Shown here piece after piece: positions 15,826 to 23,513 of a DNA stretch of 64,000 nucleotides (position 1 is its first letter; the number at the start of each line of letters is the position of its first letter). The notes below the pieces were generated by a model. It searched no databases, had not been told where the DNA came from, and saw nothing but the letters and a program-made list of their open reading frames with translations. Both the position numbers and the translations under genes were made by a program. The DNA is from PALSA-1004 sp041483135 (lineage in GTDB: Bacteria; Pseudomonadota; Gammaproteobacteria; Burkholderiales; SG8-41), in contig JBGPFE010000004.1 in assembly GCA_041483135.1 (NCBI GenBank), positions 73,282 through 137,281 of the forward strand. Direction: 5' to 3'.

Positions 15826-15864
15826 CACCATTCAGGACTCGGGATTCTGTGCTGCGCGCAACGG

Positions 15865-16023
15865 CTATGGCTTGACAGCGACGATCTTGCCGTCCTTCCA
15901 GATATAGATCGGCATGCCGTACCGGCGCGCTGTCTCGCGCGCCCGAAGCGCCGCGCGGCGCAGGCCGCGCGCGACCGCGCGCGAGAGTTGATTCGGTTTC
16001 CCTACCCCGTTTTTCGATTTCAT
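15865..16023 (-). CDS. Small basic protein of 52 residues
   Basis: An ATG at 16023 opens a 52-codon frame ending TAG. The sequence has a basic helix (LSRAVARGLRRAALRARETA) followed by RRYGMPIYIWKDGKIVAVKP. This C-terminal pattern (RYGxPIYIWxDGKxV) is one I associate with conserved small hypothetical proteins, which supports it being real. Function unknown; an antitoxin-like or nucleic-acid-binding role is speculative. Confidence 0.7.
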   Translation of the reverse strand: MKSKNGVGKPNQLSRAVARGLRRAALRARETARRYGMPIYIWKDGKIVAVKP

Positions 16024-16260
16024 GGCGATTGCTCCAGCAGAACCGGCCGCGCACCGGAATTATCGTATACAGACCACGAATCCGCCAGTGGCCGGTAAAC
16101 CCGCACGAAATTCACCCAGCTCCGCCCATACCTGCGCAAGACGTCCCTGCGCGGCACATCGTGCCCTCCTTGCGCGACCCGCGCGGCAATCCTACGCAGC
16201 GCGAGACGTGGAGGACCCGAGAGACGCCAGGCCAGAGACGAGAGGAGCGAGTACGGGAAA

Positions 16261-16701
16261 CTACCCGGGCCGCTTGAGCAGGCCCAGCTGCAACAGCATC
16301 CCGAGGTCGTCGCGGACGGCGGAATGCTCTGTGATTTGCCCGCCAGCGACGCGGAAGCTGTGGAACTGCAGCGCTGCTACCCGCTTTCCGGTCGGCGCAA
16401 CGCCGTTCAACATGCCGCTGAAGGTGTGCGGCAGCGTCGGCTGGCCGAGATGGGTGCCCTGCATCGTGACTTTGCAGACGACGCGGTCGCCCTCGGCCGT
16501 GCTCTGCTCGATCCGGTAATTGAAGTCGGGGAAAGCGCTGAAGAGCGCCTCGAACACCGCCTGCATCCCCGCCCGGCCCACCGTCTGCCCGTGGTTTTTG
16601 GCATCCCCGGCATAGAACGCCGCGGCCCCGGCCGCATCGTGGCGATTGATGCCTTCGTCATAGAGGCGCTGGATCAGTGCTTTGTTTTCCTCGGCCGACA
16701 T
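16261..16701 (-). CDS. SnoaL-like/ester cyclase family protein
   Basis: The protein has 146 residues with the cone-shaped SnoaL/NTF2-like pattern: ENKALIQRLYDEGINRHD, AFYAGDAKNHG, MQAVFEALFSAFPDFNYRIE, GDRVVCKVTMQGTH and a C-terminal ITEHSAVRDDLGMLLQLGLL. Family members catalyse varied isomerisations, cyclisations or hydrolyses, or have no known activity. There is no signal peptide. It has no functional neighbours; 16024-16260 upstream of it on the plus side is empty. Confidence 0.8.
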   Translation of the reverse strand: MSAEENKALIQRLYDEGINRHDAAGAAAFYAGDAKNHGQTVGRAGMQAVFEALFSAFPDFNYRIEQSTAEGDRVVCKVTMQGTHLGQPTLPHTFSGMLNGVAPTGKRVAALQFHSFRVAGGQITEHSAVRDDLGMLLQLGLLKRPG

Positions 16702-16741
16702 GTCGAAATAAGGGACTCGGGATCAAGCGCTCAGGTACGCG

Positions 16742-16940
16742 CAAGCTTCCGCCTCGCCGGCACCGCCGTCAATAGCGGGATGACAATGGAAAGCGGTGAA
16801 GGGAATGGGTAATGGGTAATGGGTAATGGGTAATGGGTAATGGGTAATGGGTAATGGGTAATGGGAGACCTCATCGCTCATCGCCCATCACTCATCACTC
16901 ATCACTCAATCGCTCAATCGCTCAATCACCCATACCAGGA
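16742..16940. repeat. Short AGCTTCCGCCTC module, AATGGGT array and CATCACTC array
   Basis: A shortened module copy (16742-16790) is followed by at least nine AATGGGT units, GGGAGACCTCATCGCTCATC and then CATCACTC and CAATCGCTC units. The order and junction match 15660-15795 and 25893-25990. Positions 16941-17087 show nothing further. Confidence 0.87.
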
Positions 16941-17087
16941 TGAAGGCGGGAGACGGGATTCAGGACCGGGAGAAGAAAGCCGCCTGGTGCCGATCCAACT
17001 TGTTTCTCCCAACGCGGGCGCGCCGCTTGCCTGCCGTGATCTGGCCGCCGAGGACAGTCAGGTTTGCCGCAAATAGTTGGAACGGCA

Positions 17088-18695
17088 CTAGAACTTGCCC
17101 TGCCAGTTCGCAACGCTTTTGAGAAAACCCGTTTTCACGCCCGTTACGCCGCGCTTGCCGAATTGCTTCGCGACGTCGATGAACACCCGCTCGTCGAACT
17201 CGCCGTTTTTCATGACCACTTTGCAGGCGTTCGGCGCGTGCCTGGTGCAGTTCTCCATCGCCTTTTCCTCCGCGTGCTCCGGCCGCCCCCAACGGTAGCT
17301 GCTGCCCCAGCTCAGATTTCCCGTGGGCCCCGCGCCAATCGCGTACGCGCTTTGCCAGCTCATGCGCTTGAGCTGGCCTTCGAACGCGAGCAGTTGCGTG
17401 AGCTGTTCCGGATCGCTGATGTCCAGCAGAATCGCGGTCGCCTTGGCGAGCGTCAGTTGCCCGCGCGAGCGTTCGAGCAGCGCGATGCGCGATTCCCATT
17501 CGGACGAAGAGGCCGGCTTTGTGGCGCTCGATGGCGCTGCCAGCGCGACGACCTGCGGCTTCTGCTCGGGCGCCGCCGGTTTCGCGGCGGGGACGGCGAC
17601 CGGTTGCTCGGGGGACGCGGGCGGCGGCGCCTCGGCCGGTTTCGGTTTCGCGGCAGTCGCCGCAGCGGCAGGCCGGGATACCGGCTGGGCCGGGGCCGCC
17701 GCGGGTCTCGCCGGCGCGGCCGCCGCCGTTTCCCTCGCGGAAGCGACTTGCGTCGCCGGCGCAGCGGCGGGTGTTACTCTCAGCGCCAGCAGCTCCGCGC
17801 GCAGCTTCTCCATCTCCAGCTTGAGCGCCCGCGCGTCCTGCTCGCGCTGCTTGCGCTCGTCGGCCACTTCCTTGAGCAGTTCCTGCCGCTCCCGCTCGGC
17901 CTGCTTCAGTTTTTCCTCCTGCGCCGCGGCCTTGTTGTCCGGCCGGAAATAGAACTCGCCGGTCAGTGAGGACGATTCCCAGGGCGTCTGCAGGTTGTCG
18001 GATTCCTTCAGCACGTTGATCCGCACCTGCTTGAACACGTCTTCGACCTTGAGCCCCGGCGTGTCGATCGCCTTGAGCAGCGCCTCGGTATAAAGCCCGT
18101 TGCTGCCGGTGCCGTCGGAGGCCACCTTGCCGGGCGCGGTCGCGTAGGCGAGCAGCGTGCCGGTCGGCGCATCGATCTGCGCGAGCCCGCCGCCCGCCAC
18201 GCTGCGGAAGCGGCGCTCGAACGGATTGTTGCGGCACGCGTCGAGGATCACCATGCTGAGGCGCGCCGGGCCGAGCTGCTCCAGCACCTGGTCCACGTCG
18301 ACCGCTTCGCTGCGCACCGAGCCCTCGGTCTTGATTTCCGCGTCCACCGGGATCAGGAAATTCTTGCCGCGCACCTGCATGCCGTGCCCGGCATAGTAGA
18401 AGAGCCCGACGCTGCCGAGCGTCAGCTTCTCGCCGAACTGGCTGATCGCGCGCGTCATCTCGCGCAGGTTCGAATCGGTCTTGAGGATGACGTCGAAGCC
18501 GAGCGCGCGCAGCTTCTTCGCCATCGCCGACGCGTCGTTGACGGGATTGCGCAGCGACGCCGCGGGATACGCGCTGTTGCCGATCACGAGCGCGACTTTC
18601 TGCTCGGCAGTCGCGGCCGGCGCGAGTCCCGGCATGGCGCCGAGCAGCGCCAGCGACATCAGCAATCGCGCCAACCGACTACCCTGTTTCAGCAT
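17088..18695 (-). CDS. Caspase-like (peptidase C14/metacaspase fold) exported protein
   Basis: The protein has 535 residues from ATG 18695, chosen because it starts the signal peptide (LLMSLALLGAMPGLAPAATA); an in-frame start 14 codons earlier exists. The caspase p20-like domain spans about 31-265 with catalytic H104 (LFYYAGHGMQ) and C154 (ILDACRNNPF). Next comes a coiled-coil KQAERERQELL/EQDARALKLEMEKL (about 275-325), an Ala/Pro-rich linker (about 330-430), and a C-terminal domain with SWQSAYAIGAGPTGNLSWGSS and CKVVMKNGE resembling DUF4189. Probably a periplasmic protease-like protein. The membrane-anchored serine protease upstream is on the same strand. Confidence 0.85.
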   Translation of the reverse strand: MLKQGSRLARLLMSLALLGAMPGLAPAATAEQKVALVIGNSAYPAASLRNPVNDASAMAKKLRALGFDVILKTDSNLREMTRAISQFGEKLTLGSVGLFYYAGHGMQVRGKNFLIPVDAEIKTEGSVRSEAVDVDQVLEQLGPARLSMVILDACRNNPFERRFRSVAGGGLAQIDAPTGTLLAYATAPGKVASDGTGSNGLYTEALLKAIDTPGLKVEDVFKQVRINVLKESDNLQTPWESSSLTGEFYFRPDNKAAAQEEKLKQAERERQELLKEVADERKQREQDARALKLEMEKLRAELLALRVTPAAAPATQVASARETAAAAPARPAAAPAQPVSRPAAAATAAKPKPAEAPPPASPEQPVAVPAAKPAAPEQKPQVVALAAPSSATKPASSSEWESRIALLERSRGQLTLAKATAILLDISDPEQLTQLLAFEGQLKRMSWQSAYAIGAGPTGNLSWGSSYRWGRPEHAEEKAMENCTRHAPNACKVVMKNGEFDERVFIDVAKQFGKRGVTGVKTGFLKSVANWQGKF

Positions 18696-18819
18696 ACGGG
18701 CCCCGCGAATGTGCCAGGTCAAACAAGCCGCGGTCATTATAGCCCGCGCGGTTCCGGCGGAGCCAACCGCCGGCGAGGTGAGCGAAGGATGAAGGCGCGA
18801 GAGCGGAAGGCAAGCGCCG

Positions 18820-19740
18820 CTATTTACCCGCGCCCTGCGGCGCGGATTTCGGCATCTCGCTGCTGCTGCCCTGCTTGGCGGGACCAGGGCCGCGCATGGG
18901 CACGTAGATCACGGACGGCCGCTGCGCGTTCGCCTGGGGATACAAGTCCATCAGCTCGTAGACCACGCGTGGCATATCGGTGGTCACGGGAAAGCCCATC
19001 TGCCTGGCTGCCTGCACCGTGATCGGAAAATCGTGCGTCCACCGGCCCTCGCTCAATGCCACGGCGAGCGCTTCGGCCTGCTTGCGCGGCATGCGCCTGG
19101 TCAATAGATCGGCGACAAAACTCGCGACCTGGACCCGGGCCTTCGCCGCCATGTCCGCCATTATCAACGTCTCGTCGCTGGCGCGTTCCTTCTTGATCTC
19201 GACGGCTTTGAGTATGGAGGCCGCGGGGACGTCCCCGATCTGCGGATCGACGGGTCCGAGCACGGCGTTGCGGTCCATGACGATTTCCTGCGCCGCAATG
19301 GCGATCAGGGTGCCGCCGCTCATCGCGTAGTGCGGGACGAACACGGTGACCTTCCCTTTGTGCTCGGCCAGCGCCTTGGCGATCTGCTCGGCCGCCAGCA
19401 CCAGCCCGCCGGGCGTGTGCAGGATCAGATCGATCGGCTGATCGTCGGGCGTCAGCCGGATGGCGCGCAACACCGCTTCCGAATCCTCGATGTTGATGTA
19501 GCTCGACACCTGCACGCCCAGGATACTCTGACTCTCCTGCCGGTGAATCAGCGCGATAACGCGCGACTTGCGCTCGGTCTGGAACTTGTCCAGGAGGCTC
19601 GCGCGCTGCTGCTGAGTGGTGTCGCGACCGCCGACCAGTATCAACAGCAGCACGCCGATCAGAAGCAGCCAGAAAACAAAGCGCGCGATTTGCGCAAGGT
19701 GGAACCAGATACCCATTCGTGGCTGCGCGTCGGTGGTCAT
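18820..19740 (-). CDS. Membrane-anchored SDH-family (ClpP-like) serine protease
   Basis: The protein has 306 residues. One transmembrane helix lies at about 20-38, then a ClpP/crotonase-like fold with DLILHTPGGLVLAAEQIA, the nucleophile S141 in HYAMSGGTLIA and a conserved DRNAVLGPVDPQIGD. This matches the SDH (serine dehydrogenase proteinase, S49-related) family, which cleaves membrane-associated proteins or signal-peptide remnants. Its C-terminal tail is Pro/Gly/Ser-rich. It lies 51 bp downstream of a glycine-zipper protein and 125 bp upstream of the caspase-like gene. Confidence 0.85.
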   Translation of the reverse strand: MTTDAQPRMGIWFHLAQIARFVFWLLLIGVLLLILVGGRDTTQQQRASLLDKFQTERKSRVIALIHRQESQSILGVQVSSYINIEDSEAVLRAIRLTPDDQPIDLILHTPGGLVLAAEQIAKALAEHKGKVTVFVPHYAMSGGTLIAIAAQEIVMDRNAVLGPVDPQIGDVPAASILKAVEIKKERASDETLIMADMAAKARVQVASFVADLLTRRMPRKQAEALAVALSEGRWTHDFPITVQAARQMGFPVTTDMPRVVYELMDLYPQANAQRPSVIYVPMRGPGPAKQGSSSEMPKSAPQGAGK

Positions 19741-19791
19741 TTTGCATCCCGCCGTTCGTGTGCGCGAAAACCCGGACGGACTGCGGATCGA

Positions 19792-20421
19792 TCAGCCCTT
19801 GACGAGCTTGCCGTCGATCACTTTCACCTTCTCGCCGACGGCGTACGCCGGCGCGGCGTCGAACGTGAAATTGCGGGTGCTGCCGTCATCCATGCGGACT
19901 GAAATGTGATATTCCTTGGTGGACTTCACGTGCTTTTCGACTTCATTCCCCACGACGGCGCCGCCCACGGCGCCCACCACCGTGGCCGCGGTGTTGCCGC
20001 GGCCGCTGCCGACCTGATTGCCGAGGAGACCGCCGACGACCGCGCCGCCGACCGCGCCCACGCCGCTGCCCGAGCCTTTGCGATCGACCACGTTGATCGT
20101 ATCGATCACGCCGCATTCCGCGCATATGCGCGATACGACGGGCGCAGGCTGGGGAGCGGGTTCGTTGGCCGCGACCCGCGCCGGCCGCCTGGTTTCTGCG
20201 GCCGGACTGCGTTTATGCACGGCCGGGGCGCTCGCTTTGGCTTCCGGCGCCGGCACTGGCGCGGGCGCCGCTTTGGTATCGGCCTGGCTGAGCGCCTCAG
20301 GCGACGACCTGGAACTCGGGATCACGCCTGTCATCACGCCTATGCCGACCGCACTGAACAGGGTTACCGCAATCGCGGCGGTGGCAATCAACGGATTGAT
20401 CTTGCTCTTCGATTCGGACAT
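19792..20421 (-). CDS. Glycine-zipper 2TM envelope protein
   Basis: The protein has 209 residues. An N-terminal hydrophobic helix (about 11-33) is followed by a Pro/Ala-rich linker to about residue 95, then CAECGVIDTINVV and the glycine zipper GSGVGAVGGAVVGGLLGNQVG / AATVVGAVGGAVVGNEVEK, ending in a small beta domain (YHISVRMDDGSTRNFTF). The arrangement is that of SlyB/RcnB-type glycine-zipper proteins. A shorter lipoprotein paralogue lies at 27852-28277. An AGGAGGTG ribosome site precedes the ATG. Confidence 0.85.
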   Translation of the reverse strand: MSESKSKINPLIATAAIAVTLFSAVGIGVMTGVIPSSRSSPEALSQADTKAAPAPVPAPEAKASAPAVHKRSPAAETRRPARVAANEPAPQPAPVVSRICAECGVIDTINVVDRKGSGSGVGAVGGAVVGGLLGNQVGSGRGNTAATVVGAVGGAVVGNEVEKHVKSTKEYHISVRMDDGSTRNFTFDAAPAYAVGEKVKVIDGKLVKG

Positions 20422-20623
20422 GGGGCACCTCCTTTGGTGATAATGCCACTCCAGTTTCGACTGCGTCTGCCGGCACCGCCAGCAGCGTTACCGTTGCTTA
20501 CTTCTACGCCATTATCCATGATACCCGCAGGAACTATTGCGCGCAGCATCGGCGCGAGCGCGCGAACAGCAATGCCAATACCGGCACGGGTATTGCGTTT
20601 CACGCGGGTTTCGGGAGTCGAGG

Positions 20624-20782
20624 ATCAGGAATGAAGGCGGAAGGATGAAGGGGGCTAACCCGTGAAGGGTGAAGGAGTGAAGGGGTGAAGGGTGAATGAG
20701 TGAAGGGCGTCACCGTTCTCGCTGCCGTTTCACACGCGACTCCGTACCACCCGAGCTCCCCTGAGAGCCGCCGAGCAGTCGC
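20624..20782. repeat. GAGTGAAGG array plus TCTCGCTGCCGTTTCACACG module (copy 1)
   Basis: GTGAAGGGTGAAGGAGTGAAGG units (the complement of the CTTCACTC arm) lead into a non-tandem module (20691-20782) containing CTCGCTGCCGTTTCACACG, GACTCCGTACCACCC and CCCTGAGAGCCGCCGAGCAG. It is repeated almost exactly at 21646-21746, on the far side of the DUF4124 gene. The rest of 20422-21013 shows no gene. Confidence 0.87.
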
Positions 20783-21013
20783 AGGCAAGGCCGGGATTTC
20801 GGCGAGGACTGGGCGAGCCGCGCGACGATCTCCATTCCACTGACAGTTCACGCCCACGGCATATTGATCCCGAAACAATTGCGCGAGTTCCACAGCCGCC
20901 GGCCTTGTCGAGCAGCACAGGGACACCACGCGAGTGGCGGTGAACCGGGGCGTGCGGCTGCCGGCAAAGCAGTAAAATCGACTCGTGACGCATCGAATGG
21001 GAGGGGAAAGCAA

Positions 21014-21493
21014 ATGAATTTGGCCCTTGGAACCAGAACTTTTTTTCCGCGATTCGTTTTGATGGTCGGCTTGACCGGCGCCGCCGCTCTCCCCGCTTTT
21101 GCGGAAGTGTACAAGTGCAAGAACAGCGACGGCTCGCCGGTTTTTCAGGAGAAACCCTGCGGAAGTCCCGAGGGCGTCTTCAATGCCCCGGACCGGCCCG
21201 CCGCGCCGGGCAAAAGCGGCGGCAAGGCCAAGCCCGCTGACGCGGCGAACAAGGCCATGAACGAGGCATTCCAGTCGCGAATGGACAAAAAGGACTACGA
21301 CGGCGCCCTGGCTTTCGCGACAACCGAGAAGCAAAAGGCGCTGGCGCGCAAGATGGCGGAGGAAAAAAGAATCAAATGCGAGAGCTTGGCGGCCAAGTAC
21401 AAGCTGGCGCGGGCGGAATTCAAGAATAATGGCGCCAAATGGAAACCCAAGGCCGACGCCGCGGAAGCGGAGTATGCGAATCATTGCAGGTAG
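21014..21493 (+). CDS. Exported DUF4124-type protein
   Basis: The protein has 159 residues. GGGAGGGGAAAG before ATG 21014 fixes the start. The signal peptide ends ALPAFA, followed by the short DUF4124 motif EVYKCKNSDGSPVFQEKPCG with its two cysteines, then a Lys/Ala/Glu-rich helical region (about 60-159) with AMNEAFQSRMDKKDYDGAL. Periplasmic; function unknown. A similar gene is at 61986-62438. It sits between two direct repeats. Confidence 0.8.
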   Translation: MNLALGTRTFFPRFVLMVGLTGAAALPAFAEVYKCKNSDGSPVFQEKPCGSPEGVFNAPDRPAAPGKSGGKAKPADAANKAMNEAFQSRMDKKDYDGALAFATTEKQKALARKMAEEKRIKCESLAAKYKLARAEFKNNGAKWKPKADAAEAEYANHCR

Positions 21494-21515
21494 CGAGGGA
21501 ACGCGCGTAACCACA

Positions 21516-21930
21516 ATGGGGACGGAGTGAAGGAGTGAAGGAGTGAAGGGATAGATTCAGTGATTAGGGGATTAAGCGATTAAGTGATTAAGTGATTTGG
21601 TTGCTCAATCGCTCAATTGCCCAATCGCTCAATCACTCAGGCACGGGTGAATGAGTGAAGGGCGTAACCATTCTCGCTGCCGTTTCACACGCGACTCCGT
21701 ACCACCCGGGCTCCCCTGAGAGCCGCCGAGCAGTCGCAGGAATGAGACACTGGTGATTAAATGATTAGGGGAGAGCGAAGCGAGGGGCCAAGTGATTAGG
21801 TTTCTCCAATCGCTCAATTACTCAATCGCTCAATCGCCAAAACAAGGGCTGCCCCCGGGAAAATCAAGGATGAAGGCGGAAGGATGAAGGGAGATGGGAG
21901 ACCTCCTCGCTCATCGCTCATCGGCGGTCA
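21516..21930. repeat. Repeat cluster: inverted copy of 9395-9490, TCTCGCTGCC module copy 2, and 120-bp GGGGAGAGCGAAGCGAGG module
   Basis: Positions 21524-21650 are the reverse complement of 9395-9490 almost base for base. Positions 21646-21746 repeat 20691-20782. Positions 21745-21863 hold a module (GATTAGGGGAGAGCGAAGCG, GGGCCAAGTGATTAGG, TTTCTCCAATCGCTC, CGCCAAAACAAGGGCTGCCC) repeated at 24571-24688. Positions 21870-21930 add GATGAAGG units and GGGAGACCTCCTCGCTCATC. No gene is seen in 21494-21951. Confidence 0.9.
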
Positions 21931-21951
21931 ACCAATCCGGAAGCAGCGCGA

Positions 21952-22272
21952 TCAGAGCGAACGCGCGGTCACCCGCAGCTTGACGCGGGCCCTCTTTTGT
22001 AATGCGCTGATGATTCCGAAAAAGTTCTCCGTGCTCGGATTTCCGGCGGGCCCCAGCATGCGATGCAGGCTCTTGCTGGGTTTCTTCACCGCAACGGAAA
22101 GTTTCTCGAATCCGACCGTCGCATTGACGAGATCGCGCAACACCGCCCTGCCGGTTTGCGTGTCGCCGGCAAGACAGGCATTGATGGCCTCCGTAAACAG
22201 GGCCTGCCGGAATTTGGGGTCGCGTTGCGCGCGGGCAACGATCGTATCTTTGAAGTTTCTGGTAAGTGCCAT
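21952..22272 (-). CDS. HigA-like antitoxin / addiction-module DNA-binding protein
   Basis: The protein has 106 residues from ATG 22272. The central FTEAINACLAGDTQTGRAVLRDLVNATVGFEKL followed by LHRMLGPAGNPSTENFFGI is the helix-turn-helix pattern of the antitoxins paired with RelE-like 'killer' proteins. It lies 14 bp after the toxin frame. It may persist as an orphan repressor because the toxin gene carries a stop codon. Confidence 0.8.
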   Translation of the reverse strand: MALTRNFKDTIVARAQRDPKFRQALFTEAINACLAGDTQTGRAVLRDLVNATVGFEKLSVAVKKPSKSLHRMLGPAGNPSTENFFGIISALQKRARVKLRVTARSL

Positions 22273-22286
22273 ATGAACGCTCCTGA

Positions 22287-22622
22287 CTATTTTCCAGCCG
22301 CCTTGCGCCGTTTGTAATCGATCCACGCCCGCCCGGCGCTCTCGATCGCCCGATGTTGACGTTTCTTCGTGCTGCCGCCGAGCAGTATCACAAACGTTTC
22401 GCCGTCTTTCCCGAAGTAAACCCTGTAGCCGGTACCAAAGTCGATTCAATATTCGAACACACCGCCGCCGACACCCTTGACGTTGGAAAAGTTGCCTTCC
22501 CCCAATCGATAAAGCGCGGTGGAAATCTTCGCCGCGGCCTCGGCGTTGAGCCCATCGAACCATCTCGCGAAGGGCGAATCCCCATGCACGTCGAGGTATT
22601 GGACAATGCGAATGGCTGACAT
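22287..22622 (-). pseudogene. RelE/HigB-like toxin with in-frame TGA
   Basis: From ATG 22622 the frame encodes a RelE-superfamily toxin (IRIVQYLDVHGDSPFARWF, ALYRLGEGNFSNVKGVGGGVFEY) then TGA at 22446-22448, then continues in the same frame with IDFGTGYRVYFGKDGETFVI, LLGGSTKKRQHRAIESAGRA and a normal stop at 22287. Family members usually have Arg at this position (FEYRIDFGPGYRVYF), so a CGA-to-TGA change is the simplest reading. The lost segment includes the catalytic region, so the toxin is probably dead. Confidence 0.8.
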
Positions 22623-22703
22623 TTGATATAGCAACTAATATGTTACCATTTGGCAAGCCGGATATAAAGCCGGGATCCGGGATGAAGGGAATGCGCTTCC
22701 CGC

Positions 22704-23321
22704 CTAACGCCTGTCTTCCCATGGGCCGAAGCCGATGGGGCGCTTCTTCGCCGGCGGCGGCGTCATGAGTTCGCGGATTGCATCGAAGACCGCTTTGAAC
22801 TGGCTGTCGTACTTGCGTTCCAGCGCCGCGAATTTGCGGGCGAGTTCGGCATGCGCCCCGAGCATCTGGCGCAACCGCACGAATGCCCGCATGATTTCGA
22901 TGTTGACCATGACGGCGCGTTTGCTGCGCAGCACGCTGGAGAGCATTGCGACACCCTGCTCGGTGAAGGCGTAGGGTGCGTACTTGATATTTTCGCCACG
23001 CTTCAAGGTCACAATCTGTGACCTTGAATTCACCCCGCGCCCGGCCTTCAAGATCACAAATTGTGATCTTGAAGCTTGGAAACCCGGCCCTTTCAAGCTC
23101 ACCGAATGTGATTTCAAGACCGATGCCTCGTCCGAGGACAACCGGAACATGAAATCCTCGGGGAAGCGACCGATGTTCCGCTTCACCGCTTGCACCAGCG
23201 CCCGCGGCTCCACCGCGTATAGCTCCGCAAGATCGGTGCTCAGCATGACCCGATGGCCGCGGATCGAAAAGATCAGCGGCTCCAGAGCCTCATGTGAAAG
23301 CGGCGCTTTTCTGGCGGGCAT
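22704..23321 (-). CDS. ORF6N-domain protein with internal palindromic repeats
   Basis: The protein has 205 residues from ATG 23321. The ORF6N (KilA-N-related) DNA-binding domain covers residues about 1-75 (IFSIRGHRVMLSTDLAELY, VEPRALVQAVKRNIGRFPEDFMF). The usual single SQxVTxKxG segment is expanded into three related units (SHSVSLKGPG, SRSQFVILKAGRG, SRSQIVTLKRGEN) before YAPYAFTEQGVAMLSSVLRSK. A C-terminal helix follows. Such proteins occur in phages and on bacterial chromosomes, often as regulators. Function here is unknown. Confidence 0.82.
   Translation of the reverse strand: MPARKAPLSHEALEPLIFSIRGHRVMLSTDLAELYAVEPRALVQAVKRNIGRFPEDFMFRLSSDEASVLKSHSVSLKGPGFQASRSQFVILKAGRGVNSRSQIVTLKRGENIKYAPYAFTEQGVAMLSSVLRSKRAVMVNIEIMRAFVRLRQMLGAHAELARKFAALERKYDSQFKAVFDAIRELMTPPPAKKRPIGFGPWEDRR
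23002..23118. repeat. Three hyphenated palindromes inside the ORF6N gene
   Basis: 23002-23028 is TTCAAGGTCACA-ATC-TGTGACCTTGAA (perfect 12-bp arms). 23046-23074 has perfect 14-bp arms around one base (CTTCAAGATCACAA/TTGTGATCTTGAAG). 23091-23118 is an imperfect third copy. Spacing is about 44-45 bp, a whole number of codons, so the coding frame is kept. Confidence 0.85.
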
Positions 23322-23513
23322 ATATGGATTCCACTCGCCCATGAATAACGCGCATCTCATGCGACTCGCCGACAAAGCCACTGGCATTGTGTCGAACGAA
23401 ACACCGCTTTCACGCCGGGTTCAGGCAGATCGCGTTATGAGTATTACTTTTGGCCTAGTGCTTCCGCCCTCGTCTCACCGCCAAGCGAGCAAGCCGGGAG
23501 TAAAATCTCCGCC

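Noticed and set aside
22446..22448. Third selenocysteine codon (RelE-like toxin)
   Set aside because: The column is normally Arg, no strong hairpin follows, and no selenoprotein family matches; a nonsense mutation is simpler.
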